64,000 bases of DNA from Prolixibacteraceae bacterium (lineage in GTDB: Bacteria; Bacteroidota; Bacteroidia; Bacteroidales; Prolixibacteraceae), in NCBI GenBank assembly GCA_003457135.1, contig DMSQ01000013.1:183701-247700 (forward strand). The letters run 5' to 3'. The notes beneath the pieces are model-generated. The model was given only the letters and a program-made list of their open reading frames with translations. It was not told the origin of the DNA and made no database searches. A program made the translations under genes and the position numbers. Position 1 is the first letter of the stretch. Each line of letters opens with the position of its first letter. Below are positions 41,675 to 50,830 of this stretch, in pieces.

Positions 41675-44398
41675 ATGACAAAGTACGTTTACACGTTTGG
41701 AAATGGTTCGGCCGAAGGAAAAGCTGACATGAAGAACTTACTTGGGGGCAAAGGCGCAAACCTTGCAGAAATGAATCTGATTGGCGTTCCTGTTCCTCCG
41801 GGTTTCACCATCACTACTGATGTTTGTACCCTTTACAATAAACTGGGAAGAGATCATGTTGTAGCCTTGATTAAAGCTGAAGTTGAAGCAGCTATCGCTC
41901 AGGTTGAGGCCCAAACCGGTGGCATTTTTGGCGATTCAACCAACCCGCTTTTAGTTTCGGTACGCTCAGGCGCACGCGCTTCGATGCCCGGAATGATGGA
42001 TACCATTCTGAACCTCGGATTGAATGATACCGTGGTGGAAGGCATGGCTAAAAAAACCGGTAATCCACGTTTCGTCTGGGATAGCTACCGTCGTTTCGTG
42101 CAAATGTACGGCGATGTGGTTCTCGACATGAAACCAACTTCAAAAACCGACATTGATCCTTTCGAAGAAATTTTGGAAGAAGTCAAGCATCATGAAAATG
42201 TAATTAACGACAATGAACTTTCGGTTGAAGCTCTCAAGGATTTGGTTATCAAATTCAAAGCTGCTGTGAAAGCAAAAACCGGTCACGATTTTCCTGAAAG
42301 TTCTTATGAACAGCTTTGGGGTGCAGTTTGTGCTGTATTCAACAGTTGGATGAACGACCGTGCCATTTATTACCGTCAGTTAAATCAGATTCCTGAAGAA
42401 TGGGGAACCGCTGTTAACGTTCAGGCAATGGTATTTGGCAACATGGGACTTACTTCAGGAACAGGTGTTTGCTTTAGCCGTGATGCCGGAACCGGTGAAA
42501 ACATGTTCAACGGCGAATACCTGATCAATGCCCAGGGCGAAGATGTGGTGGCTGGTATCCGTACCCCGCAGCAGATTACACTCGAAGGTTCGAAACGCTG
42601 GGCTGTATTGGCCGGAGTTTCTGAAGCCGACCGTGCTGCCAATTATCCTTCTTTGGAAGAAGCTATGCCAGCTATGTATAAAGAATTATTCGACATTCAG
42701 AATAAACTTGAGGTTTACTTCAAGGATATGCAGGATATGGAATTCACTATTCAGGAAGGTAAAATGTGGATGCTGCAGACCCGAGGCGGAAAACGCACCG
42801 GAGCTGCCATGGTACAAATTGCCATTGACATGCTGAAAGAAGGCCTGATTGATGAAAAAACAGCTATCCTTCGCGTAGAACCAAACAAACTCGACGAATT
42901 ATTACACCCTGTTTTCGATAAAAAAGCGATTAAAGCTGCCAGAGTATTGGCAAAAGGATTGCCTGCATCTCCGGGTGCGGCAACCGGCCAGATTGTATTC
43001 TTTGCCGACGAGGCCGAAGAATGGGTAGCACAAGGTAAAAATGTTGTTTTGGTCCGTATCGAAACTTCTCCTGAAGACCTTCGCGGTATGAACGTGGCCA
43101 AAGGTATTTTAACTGCCCGTGGCGGTATGACCTCGCACGCTGCCGTTGTGGCACGTGGAATGGGCAAATGCTGCGTATCGGGTGCAGGCGCCTTACAAAT
43201 TGATTACAAACTGCGCACCATGACTGTTGATGGAAAAACATTTCAGGAAGGTGATTTCATATCATTAAACGGAACAACCGGCGAAGTTTACGAAGGTAAA
43301 ATTGCAACTATTGATCCGGAATTGAGTGGATACTTTGGTGAATTAATGACCATTGCTGATAAATATAAACGGATGGCTGTCCGTACCAACGCCGACACCC
43401 CGAAAGATGCACAAATCGCACGAAATTTCGGTGCACAGGGTATTGGACTGACCCGCACAGAGCACATGTTCTTCGAAGGCGAACGTATCAAAGCCATGCG
43501 CGAAATGATTTTGGCCGACGATGTTGCCGGACGCGAACTAGCTCTCGAAAAATTGTTGCCGATGCAGCGTAGCGATTTTGAAGGTATTTTTGAAGCGATG
43601 GCTGGCTACGGCGTGACTATTCGTCTGCTCGATCCGCCATTACACGAATTTGTACCTCACGAAGAAGCTAATCAGCTCGAAATGGCCAAAGAAATGGGTA
43701 TTTCAGTTGAGCAGGTCAAACAAAAAGTGGAAGGTTTACACGAGTTTAACCCTATGTTGGGTCACCGTGGTTGCCGTTTGGGAATCACATATCCTGAAAT
43801 TACAGCCATGCAGGCGCGTGCCATTATCGAAGCTGCCCTTAACCTGAAAGCGAAAGGTGTTGATGCCCGTCCTGAAATTATGGTTCCACTTGTAGGTACA
43901 GTTGCTGAGTTGAAAAACCAGACTGAGATTATCCGTAGTGTGGCTGAAAAAGTATTTGCTGAAAAAGGCGACCGTATTGCTTACCAGGTAGGTACCATGA
44001 TCGAAATTCCACGTGCTGCACTAACCGCCGACCATATTGCTGCCGAAGCTGAATTTTTCTCGTTCGGAACCAACGACTTAACTCAGATGACTTTGGGTTA
44101 CTCGCGCGACGATGCCGGTAAATTCCTGCCTGATTATCTGAACCGGGGTATCCTGAAACAGGATCCTTTCCAGGTGATTGACCAGAATGGCGTTGGGCTT
44201 TTGATGGAAATTGGCGTAACACGCGGCCGTTCGACCAAACCCGATCTGAAAATTGGTATTTGCGGCGAACATGGCGGCGAACCAAGTTCGGTTGAATTCT
44301 GCGACAAATTAGGAATGAACTATGTAAGTTGTTCGCCATACCGCGTTCCTATCGCACGTTTGGCTGCTGCTCAGGCTAATATTAAACACAGTAAATAA
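41675..44398 (+). CDS. ppdK: Pyruvate, phosphate dikinase
   Basis: This 907-residue enzyme interconverts pyruvate, ATP and phosphate with phosphoenolpyruvate, AMP and pyrophosphate. The N-terminal ATP-grasp domain starts with LLGGKGANLAEM. The phospho-carrier histidine is in GGMTSHAAVVARGMGKCCVSG (~residues 485-505). The C-terminal TIM-barrel has GIGLTRTEHMF and ends with the catalytic FGTNDLTQM and CGEHGGEP. Length is normal. It fits a PPi-linked glycolysis or gluconeogenesis typical of anaerobic Bacteroidota. A heptad repeat array begins directly after the stop codon, then a terminator. Confidence 0.97.
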   Translation: MTKYVYTFGNGSAEGKADMKNLLGGKGANLAEMNLIGVPVPPGFTITTDVCTLYNKLGRDHVVALIKAEVEAAIAQVEAQTGGIFGDSTNPLLVSVRSGARASMPGMMDTILNLGLNDTVVEGMAKKTGNPRFVWDSYRRFVQMYGDVVLDMKPTSKTDIDPFEEILEEVKHHENVINDNELSVEALKDLVIKFKAAVKAKTGHDFPESSYEQLWGAVCAVFNSWMNDRAIYYRQLNQIPEEWGTAVNVQAMVFGNMGLTSGTGVCFSRDAGTGENMFNGEYLINAQGEDVVAGIRTPQQITLEGSKRWAVLAGVSEADRAANYPSLEEAMPAMYKELFDIQNKLEVYFKDMQDMEFTIQEGKMWMLQTRGGKRTGAAMVQIAIDMLKEGLIDEKTAILRVEPNKLDELLHPVFDKKAIKAARVLAKGLPASPGAATGQIVFFADEAEEWVAQGKNVVLVRIETSPEDLRGMNVAKGILTARGGMTSHAAVVARGMGKCCVSGAGALQIDYKLRTMTVDGKTFQEGDFISLNGTTGEVYEGKIATIDPELSGYFGELMTIADKYKRMAVRTNADTPKDAQIARNFGAQGIGLTRTEHMFFEGERIKAMREMILADDVAGRELALEKLLPMQRSDFEGIFEAMAGYGVTIRLLDPPLHEFVPHEEANQLEMAKEMGISVEQVKQKVEGLHEFNPMLGHRGCRLGITYPEITAMQARAIIEAALNLKAKGVDARPEIMVPLVGTVAELKNQTEIIRSVAEKVFAEKGDRIAYQVGTMIEIPRAALTADHIAAEAEFFSFGTNDLTQMTLGYSRDDAGKFLPDYLNRGILKQDPFQVIDQNGVGLLMEIGVTRGRSTKPDLKIGICGEHGGEPSSVEFCDKLGMNYVSCSPYRVPIARLAAAQANIKHSK

Positions 44399-44460
44399 GA
44401 CGGAAGACGGAAGTCGGAAGACCGAAGTCCGGAGACCGAAGACGGAAGACTGAAGCTGTG
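44399..44460. repeat. Heptad repeat array, GACGGAA family
   Basis: Eight 7-mers start on the very next base after the ppdK stop: GACGGAA, GACGGAA, GTCGGAA, GACCGAA, GTCCGGA, GACCGAA, GACGGAA, GACTGAA. The first positions and the GAA ends are conserved. The same family follows the GH2 stop codon at 53661-53685 (minus strand). Confidence 0.8.
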
Positions 44461-44473
44461 AAACTGATAAAGA

Positions 44474-44504
44474 GGGAATGATCCGAAAGGGCTGTTCCCT
44501 TTTG
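44474..44504 (+). terminator. Rho-independent terminator of ppdK
   Basis: GGGAATGATCC pairs with GGGCTGTTCCC (G-U pairs allowed, one mismatch) around a stable GAAA tetraloop, followed by TTTTG. It ends at the edge of the convergent sugar transferase gene. Confidence 0.75.
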
Positions 44505-45578
44505 TTATACATTTTTCTTTTGAATGATGGCCGGTATAGTCCGTACGATGATCAGGAGGTCTTTCCAGAATGGGTATTTTCGTTTAGCAATATCAGCATA
44601 CTTATTATCCAGGCGTTTACGATCTTCAGACAATAAGGATTTATAACTTCTATGCGATTTAATCTTCCAAAGTCCGGTCAATCCGGCAGGGCCCTGAAAA
44701 CGGTCGTTCCAATCGCTTACTGTAAGCATTTCAGCTTCAAAGAGCAGAATTGGCCGGTTTCCAACAAGCGACAAATCACCTTTGATAACGTTGATCAGTT
44801 GAAGCCATTTGTCAATACCTGTTTTATGGATGATATATCCCACTTTGGTTAGCCGGGGATCATTTTCGACATCTTTTTCAGAATATGCCGGATGGGCTTC
44901 TTTTAAATACTTGTTCAGGTGTGAAAGCTCCTGAAACCTTTTATCCGGATTGCTATACCTCGAACGTAAATGATATAAGTCGAATACCCAATAACCTGTC
45001 CCTACTCTTTTCGAGATGGAATATACTTTCCCGCGTGATTCAATTTTGATGGCAATGCCGATAAGAAGCAGTAAAGGTGATATTAGTAACAGTCCCAATA
45101 AAGCAAAAAGGAGATCAAAAGTCCGTTTAAAAAAAGGTGTATGGTAGAATTGGGGAGAGGATTGCGAAATCGAACCGTTATGGATTAAAGGTTTTATTTT
45201 TTTCAGGATAAGAATCCGGCTAATTATGGTTTCTGCACTGACAGGTTTAGTGTAAACATCATCAATTTTTAATTGAAGCGCCTTTTCTACCGTTTCCTGG
45301 TTCTTTTCATCGTCAAGAATCAGGAAAGGGATTTTTTTGCCTTTGTCAAACTGTTCAATCCAAAAGTTAAAAAAATTAAATGCGTCATCTCCCGATATAT
45401 TTTTTTCACAGATGACCCCATCAGGCAATCCATTGGCCGTCACCCACTGTGCGACCGAAAATGGGTTGTCGGTTGTATTGATCTCAACAGTATAATTTTC
45501 GAATTTTATTGGGGAATTGAATTCCGGATCTGCCCCAATATGAATAATTTTCAATTTGACCTGATTGTTGGTTTCCAT
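44505..45578 (-). CDS. Pseudo-receiver fused to a bacterial sugar transferase
   Basis: This 357-residue protein has two parts. Residues ~8-125 resemble a response-regulator receiver: IPFLILDDEKNQETVEKALQLKIDDVYTKPVSAETIISRI aligns with the tail of the adjacent regulator. But where the phospho-acceptor Asp should be it reads VICEKN, so phosphorylation is unlikely. Residues ~150-357 are a polyprenyl-phosphate sugar-1-phosphate transferase: a membrane helix (FDLLFALLGLLLISPLLLLIG), a basic loop, then GDLSLVGNRP and GLTGLWKI. This enzyme class starts capsule or exopolysaccharide synthesis. The next gene upstream (11 nt) is a lone receiver, which suggests regulatory coupling. Confidence 0.85.
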   Translation of the reverse strand: METNNQVKLKIIHIGADPEFNSPIKFENYTVEINTTDNPFSVAQWVTANGLPDGVICEKNISGDDAFNFFNFWIEQFDKGKKIPFLILDDEKNQETVEKALQLKIDDVYTKPVSAETIISRILILKKIKPLIHNGSISQSSPQFYHTPFFKRTFDLLFALLGLLLISPLLLLIGIAIKIESRGKVYSISKRVGTGYWVFDLYHLRSRYSNPDKRFQELSHLNKYLKEAHPAYSEKDVENDPRLTKVGYIIHKTGIDKWLQLINVIKGDLSLVGNRPILLFEAEMLTVSDWNDRFQGPAGLTGLWKIKSHRSYKSLLSEDRKRLDNKYADIAKRKYPFWKDLLIIVRTIPAIIQKKNV

Positions 45579-45589
45579 AGAAATAAAGT

Positions 45590-45955
45590 TTATCGAAGTA
45601 TAATATTTTCAATGCGGATTATCAAATCATCAGGATTAAATGGCTTTACAATGTAATCATCAGCGCCAAGCTTCAAACATTGAACGCGAACCGTACTGTT
45701 GTCGTTGCCGCTAAGAACAATGATTGGTATATTTCTGAAATAGCCACTTTCTTTCAACCGTCGTATTAATTCAACTCCATCCAAGGTTGGTAACTGCAAA
45801 TCAGTAATGATCAGATCAGGAAAATTACCCATTTGAAGCCAGGTGAGCGTTTCAAAACCATCTTCTTTCGTTTCAATAATGTACCTGCTGCTTAAAAACT
45901 GAATGAGGAGATTGGTGATGGATGACTTGACATCGGCAATGAGTATTTTTTTCAT
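45590..45955 (-). CDS. Single-domain response regulator
   Basis: This 121-residue protein is a receiver domain only: LIADVKSS at the start, phospho-acceptor Asp in LIITDLQLPTLDGVEL, the switch Ser in PIIVLSGND and the Lys in YIVKPFNPDDL. There is no output domain, so it must act by protein contact. The sugar transferase with a pseudo-receiver starts 11 nt downstream in the same operon and is the obvious partner. The hybrid kinase is encoded divergently 231 bp away. The intergenic space shows no other gene. Confidence 0.9.
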   Translation of the reverse strand: MKKILIADVKSSITNLLIQFLSSRYIIETKEDGFETLTWLQMGNFPDLIITDLQLPTLDGVELIRRLKESGYFRNIPIIVLSGNDNSTVRVQCLKLGADDYIVKPFNPDDLIIRIENIILR

Positions 45956-46186
45956 AATGTCAACTCTTTACTGGTTTTAATACAGTTGACCAAATTTATA
46001 TAAAAAAAGCAATTAAACTGAAATAAATTAAATTGATGTATAAATTCGATTCTTTTTTTTAGTTTTATGCAATGCTTTTTATAAGTAAAAAATCTGGTTG
46101 CCACTGTTTCCCAACTTTGAAATCTCTGGAAAATAGTCATAAATGCAAAATCGCAGATATTTGTTTGAACTTACAAGCGCCCGGAT

Positions 46187-48415
46187 ATGCAGAATGAAAT
46201 AAAAAACCTTATGCCAAAAATAAAGATTTTAAAAGAAGAGAATCCGGAAAAAATGGAAGATGCCCTAATTATTGGTCTTGCAGCTGAAATCATTTACCAG
46301 ATTGAAGATTCGGTTCTTTTAATTAATCAGATTCTGGAACGAATTTCAATTCTGAAAGATATTCCATTTTGCGCATGCCTTGAACAAGGTTTTGATGGCT
46401 TGATGGTTGACGGATTTTATGCTTCATTTGCCGAATTGCAGAAAAATGAAGTTCAGTTGTCATTTTCTGAAATCAGTCTTGAAGTTCTCCAAACCGAAAG
46501 ATTTCTGATCTTGGAAGAACCTGACTTTGAATCGTATGGATTTTCGTTCAGAATATCTGATCAAACATTTCAGCCAACTTCTGCATTGATTATTCCTTGT
46601 TTTTGCAAAGGCATTTATAATCGTTATTTTGTTTTTCTCGACAACAGCAAAACAGGCAACAGGTTTATTCCAATGCTCAAGCTTATGCAGCAGATTGTTC
46701 AGCTTGCAGCGGAAAGGCTTGTAAATATTTTTATGTACGGGGAATTGAACCGGTTGAACGGGGAACTCGACCGAAGAGTAAAGGAAAGAACTGAAGAACT
46801 CACCTTGACCAATAAAAGCCTGAACAGAGAAATTAATGAACGCAAGATCATCGAAAAGGCGTTGCGGGCTAATGAACGTAAACTTCGATCAGTTTACAAC
46901 GCGGCCATTGATGTTTCGTTCATTACTTTTGATTTGTCGGATAAATACATCATCCGGAGTTTCAGTCCTGGCGCTGAAAAAATGTTTGGATTTTCTTCTC
47001 ATGAAGTTATTGGAAAGCCTTTGGAAATCTTCCATTTATTGAACCATTCTGATTTTTTTCCTGCACTTCGAAATGATTTTGATGAGATTGGCTGGAGCCG
47101 TAAGGAAGAGATTGTTATGCGACGCAAATCGGGTGAGGATTTTACTGCTATGTTAACGGTTTATCCTTTGCTTAATGAAGATCTGAAGCTCATTGATGCA
47201 CTGGCAGTTTGTATTGATATTTCTGAATTGAAGGAAACACAGAATCAACTGATAAAGGCTCGCGAAAAAGCTGAAGAAAATGACCGGCTTAAAACATCAT
47301 TTCTTCAGAATATGAGTCATGAAATTCGTACACCGTTAAATGCTATTCTGGGTTTTGCAGATTTATTGCCTGTATATTTTACCAACAAAGCAACATTAAA
47401 CAGATACACGGGTATTATTAAACAGAAAGGCACCGATCTGCTGGGTATCATCAATGATATATTAGATATTGCCTGTATTGAATCAGGACAAATCGTTCAT
47501 AATCCGGAAAACTGCAGAATCAATGAGGTTTTTCTTGAAATAGAAAGTCAGTTTCGTGATAATCATAACCGAAAAAACAAAAATACTGTTAAATTTTCTC
47601 TTAAAGTACCTCAACATGTGAGGGATCTTGAGATCATTGTTGATCAGCTAAAGTTGAGGCAAATCCTGATTATTCTAATGGAAAATGCCTTTAAATTTAC
47701 TTCTTCCGGAAAAATTGAACTTGGATGTGCATTAAGTAATCAGCAGGAACTGATGTTCCATGTTTCAGATACAGGAATTGGGATTTCCAGTGAGAAACAT
47801 ACCGAAATATTTAAGCGGTTCACACAGGCTTCACACAACACTTCTCAATTTTATGGAGGAACCGGTTTGGGTCTCTCAATTGTTAAAGGTCTGCTTGACT
47901 TGATGGGTGGTAAAATCTGGCTCAAATCCAATGTCGGTATAGGTAGTACATTCTATTTTACTTTGCCGTTTGCAACTGATGAAAATTTGGCTGAACCTAT
48001 GCATATTGAGCAACCGGAGCATGAACCACTAAAAGATAGTGTAATATTAATTGTTGAAGATGATGAATATAACACACGGTATTTAAAAGAAATCTTACGC
48101 GATTCCGGTTTTTCGTTTTTACATTGCATTTATGGTGAAAAGGCAATTGAAATTTGTAAGACTCAGGAAATACATATCGTGCTTATGGATGTCAGACTGC
48201 CTGATCTGGCTGGTTATGAAGTTATACGGCAAATAAAACAAATCAATCAGGGCACGAAAATTATCGTTCAGACAGCTTATGCTACATCCGATGATAAAGA
48301 GTGGGCTTTCGATGCCGGATGTGATGATTATTTAAGCAAACCAATTCATCACGATTTGCTTGTATCAAGAATTAAATTTTACCTCGAACAGTCTAAACAT
48401 CTGTTACATTACTGA
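46187..48415 (+). CDS. Hybrid histidine kinase (GAF-like, PAS, kinase, receiver)
   Basis: This 742-residue cytoplasmic kinase has no membrane helices. An N-terminal GAF-like sensor (~15-180) is followed by a coiled coil (~185-230), a PAS domain (~230-350, YIIRSFSPGAEKMFGFSSHEVIG), HisKA with the phospho-His in MSHEIRTPLNAIL, and HATPase (ENAFKFTSSG, DTGIGIS, GGTGLGLSIVKG). A C-terminal receiver has Asp in LMDVRLPDLAG and KPI. It is divergent from the lone regulator and the sugar transferase, which suggests a phosphorelay controlling polysaccharide synthesis. The signal is unknown. Confidence 0.9.
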   Translation: MQNEIKNLMPKIKILKEENPEKMEDALIIGLAAEIIYQIEDSVLLINQILERISILKDIPFCACLEQGFDGLMVDGFYASFAELQKNEVQLSFSEISLEVLQTERFLILEEPDFESYGFSFRISDQTFQPTSALIIPCFCKGIYNRYFVFLDNSKTGNRFIPMLKLMQQIVQLAAERLVNIFMYGELNRLNGELDRRVKERTEELTLTNKSLNREINERKIIEKALRANERKLRSVYNAAIDVSFITFDLSDKYIIRSFSPGAEKMFGFSSHEVIGKPLEIFHLLNHSDFFPALRNDFDEIGWSRKEEIVMRRKSGEDFTAMLTVYPLLNEDLKLIDALAVCIDISELKETQNQLIKAREKAEENDRLKTSFLQNMSHEIRTPLNAILGFADLLPVYFTNKATLNRYTGIIKQKGTDLLGIINDILDIACIESGQIVHNPENCRINEVFLEIESQFRDNHNRKNKNTVKFSLKVPQHVRDLEIIVDQLKLRQILIILMENAFKFTSSGKIELGCALSNQQELMFHVSDTGIGISSEKHTEIFKRFTQASHNTSQFYGGTGLGLSIVKGLLDLMGGKIWLKSNVGIGSTFYFTLPFATDENLAEPMHIEQPEHEPLKDSVILIVEDDEYNTRYLKEILRDSGFSFLHCIYGEKAIEICKTQEIHIVLMDVRLPDLAGYEVIRQIKQINQGTKIIVQTAYATSDDKEWAFDAGCDDYLSKPIHHDLLVSRIKFYLEQSKHLLHY

Positions 48416-48429
48416 AATTCTTCCTGGTT

Positions 48430-49641
48430 TTAAGCAATTTGCCTGGTCTTTGGCAAAAATGACACAATTACAGCTCCCAAAGTTGCCAGACCAATCAAAA
48501 CAAGGAATCCGTATGTATAGCTCTTTGAAGCATCGTATAAGCCACCGACCAGCATCGGAAAAGTGGCTTCGGCAATGCCGTCGGCCACCAGAATGATGCC
48601 CATCGTGCGCCCCAAAGCCCTTACTCCAAACAGATCGCCTGCCATCAGCGGAATAATCATATAATCGCCACCCAGCCCGATTCCAAAGATAACCGCGAAA
48701 ATATAGATTCTTCCCTGAAAATCGGGCAACAGCAGCAATGGAATTGAGCAAGCTACAATCAGATAAATGAGGATCATTACATATTTGCGGTTTATCAAAT
48801 CGGCCAGAAAACCCATGATAACCCGGCCAGCCAAACTGGCAAACAATACGAACGACATCACCTGGGCTGCTTCGGACTGAGAAAAATCGAGGTCGCGAAG
48901 ATAAAGCTTGATGTGTTGCATAATGCCTCCAACCGCACCAATCGAGCACATGCTACCCAATGCCAGCAGGTAAAAATTCGGGTTCCGAAGGATGGTTTTG
49001 ATCGGAACCATCGGTTCTGCTTTGGTCTTTATCTTTTGTTCTTTCTTCGAGTCTTTAATGAAAAATGCCATTGGGAAAGCAATCAGAATAACCAATACGC
49101 CAAGTCCGGTCAGCGCCAGGTGCCAACCAAGATTTTTTTCCAGTCCGGCTGAAATTAATGGAACCAATGCGCCGCCCGTACCTATTCCGAGATAGGCAAT
49201 TCCCATTGCTTTTCCACGGTTCTTGTCGAACCACCTTGAAATCAATACCTGACAGGGAAGTGGGCCGCCAAAAACATAACCCAATGCGTTAAACACATAG
49301 AAAAGATAAAACATGGGCAGTGAATCAGCAAAACTGAGTCCGATTAACGCGGTTCCGGTAAAAAACGCACCAGTCATCATGAGGGAGCGCGGGCCGTAAC
49401 GGTCAATCAGCCAGCCGGCAAAAAAACCAAACAGGGGTGCAACCAATAACTTTCCAACGGCATTTCCTGAAGTGACAACAGCTCTCGACCAACCATATTC
49501 CTTCGTCATGAAATCATAAAAAAACGGCAATCCATATAAGGCAAATCCAACGATGGCAAAGAGCGCCATAAAAGCAGTAATGAGGATGTAGGTTTGCGAA
49601 CTGCGCGGAGTATCAACCGGTTTCGTAATTAGGGTATCCAT
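48430..49641 (-). CDS. MFS transporter, oxalate/formate antiporter-like
   Basis: This 403-residue major-facilitator protein has twelve predicted membrane helices. It carries the family loop GWLIDRYGPRSLMMTG between helices 2 and 3 and GFLADLINRKYVM between helices 8 and 9. The N-terminal FYDFMTKEYGWSRAVVTSGNAVG is typical of the OFA/monocarboxylate branch. Likely cargo is a small organic acid; the sequence cannot decide which. It has its own -7 box at 49678-49685 and lies behind the korAB terminator, so it is an independent gene. Confidence 0.85.
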   Translation of the reverse strand: MDTLITKPVDTPRSSQTYILITAFMALFAIVGFALYGLPFFYDFMTKEYGWSRAVVTSGNAVGKLLVAPLFGFFAGWLIDRYGPRSLMMTGAFFTGTALIGLSFADSLPMFYLFYVFNALGYVFGGPLPCQVLISRWFDKNRGKAMGIAYLGIGTGGALVPLISAGLEKNLGWHLALTGLGVLVILIAFPMAFFIKDSKKEQKIKTKAEPMVPIKTILRNPNFYLLALGSMCSIGAVGGIMQHIKLYLRDLDFSQSEAAQVMSFVLFASLAGRVIMGFLADLINRKYVMILIYLIVACSIPLLLLPDFQGRIYIFAVIFGIGLGGDYMIIPLMAGDLFGVRALGRTMGIILVADGIAEATFPMLVGGLYDASKSYTYGFLVLIGLATLGAVIVSFLPKTRQIA

Positions 49642-49677
49642 TTAAGGTAAAAGTTAATTTAGAGACCCTAAAAATAA

Positions 49678-49685
49678 CAAAACTA
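49678..49685 (-). promoter_or_regulatory. -7 box for the MFS transporter gene
   Basis: The minus strand reads TAGTTTTG, fitting TAnnTTTG, with an expected leader of ~30 nt. It sits immediately behind the korAB terminator. Confidence 0.4.
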
Positions 49686-49689
49686 TTAG

Positions 49690-49723
49690 AAAAAAGGCTG
49701 AACGGTTCATCCGCTCAGCCTTT
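49690..49723 (-). terminator. Rho-independent terminator of korAB
   Basis: On the minus strand AAAGGCTGA-G-CGG and CCG-T-TCAGCCTTT pair around a short loop and end in TTTTTT. It lies ~40 bp after the korB stop codon. Confidence 0.85.
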
Positions 49724-49763
49724 AAAATATTGAAATCCTTAAACGATTATGGGTTCATTAAAA

Positions 49764-50828
49764 CTATCCGAAGCATTTATTGTCGAAAAACTTAACCGGT
49801 TCGCTGCAATTTTCGCCATCAACCACCCAGGTATTGCCTGACTGGAGCAATTCGTCCATGCAGGTAACTTTTCGTTTTAGTTGAACGGTTTCAATCTGTT
49901 TTTTCATTTCCTGATCGTAAACCAGGGCTTCAACACTGCGGATAACTCCCATTGCAACCGGAAATTCGGGAAGTGTCATGTTGATTAATGCTACCTGTAA
50001 TCCAAGGTTATCTTCCGATGGATCGTGAACCAGAATATCTTCAAGGGTAATCCCGTTTTCGCCAACGATGGCCACTTTTAGCCTGCCGTTTTCTAAAATC
50101 AGTCCTTTGTTGCCCTGCTCGCCAAAAATCATCGGTTCGCCTTTTTTCAGGAAAATTTGTCTTTCTGCCCTGAATTTTGGATCAGTAATAAAATCGTGGA
50201 TGCCATCGTTGAAAATAACGCAGTTTTGCAGTATTTCAACAATTGAAGTTCCTTTGTGCTGCGCTGCATCGGCAAGTACTTCCTGTGTATGCTTGATGTT
50301 GTTGTCAACTGCACGGGCAAAGAAAGTACCGCGCGAACCTAATACCAACTGGCCGGGAACAAATGAATCTTCGATGGTTCCAAAAGGCGAAGTTTTAGTA
50401 ATTATACCCCTGTCGGATGTTGGGGAATACTGTCCCTTGGTCAGGCCGTAAATTTTGTTGTTGAACAGGATCAGGTTCAGGTCAATGTTTCGGCGAACCA
50501 GGTGTATAAAATGGTTTCCGCCTATAGCCAGCGAGTCTCCGTCACCGGTGATTACCCAGACTGTCAGTTCGGGATTTGCCGATTTTACTCCTGAAGCAAC
50601 CGCGGCAGCGCGTCCATGAATGGTATGGAATCCATAAGTGCTCATGTAATAAGGAAACCTTGAAGAACAACCGATTCCGGATATAACGGCAAAATCTTTG
50701 TGCTCGATATCCATGTCGGCCATTGTTTTTTGAACTGCGTTCATGATGGCATAATCGCCACATCCCGGGCACCAGCGAACTTCGGCTGCACTTTTAAAAT
50801 CTTTGGCAGTATAATTGAATTTTGTCAT
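49764..50828 (-). CDS. korB: 2-oxoacid:ferredoxin oxidoreductase, beta subunit
   Basis: This 354-residue thiamine-diphosphate subunit has the cluster and TPP motifs VRWCPGCGDYAIMNAV and GDGDSLAIGGNHFIH, followed by NNKIYGLTKGQYSPTS. It catalyses oxidative decarboxylation of a 2-oxoacid (most likely 2-oxoglutarate) to the acyl-CoA with ferredoxin as acceptor, or the reverse carboxylation. It starts 2 nt after the alpha subunit ends. There is no separate delta ferredoxin subunit, as is usual for two-subunit Kor enzymes in Bacteroidota. Substrate preference between 2-oxoglutarate and other oxoacids is inferred. Confidence 0.93.
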   Translation of the reverse strand: MTKFNYTAKDFKSAAEVRWCPGCGDYAIMNAVQKTMADMDIEHKDFAVISGIGCSSRFPYYMSTYGFHTIHGRAAAVASGVKSANPELTVWVITGDGDSLAIGGNHFIHLVRRNIDLNLILFNNKIYGLTKGQYSPTSDRGIITKTSPFGTIEDSFVPGQLVLGSRGTFFARAVDNNIKHTQEVLADAAQHKGTSIVEILQNCVIFNDGIHDFITDPKFRAERQIFLKKGEPMIFGEQGNKGLILENGRLKVAIVGENGITLEDILVHDPSEDNLGLQVALINMTLPEFPVAMGVIRSVEALVYDQEMKKQIETVQLKRKVTCMDELLQSGNTWVVDGENCSEPVKFFDNKCFG

Positions 50829-50830
50829 GA

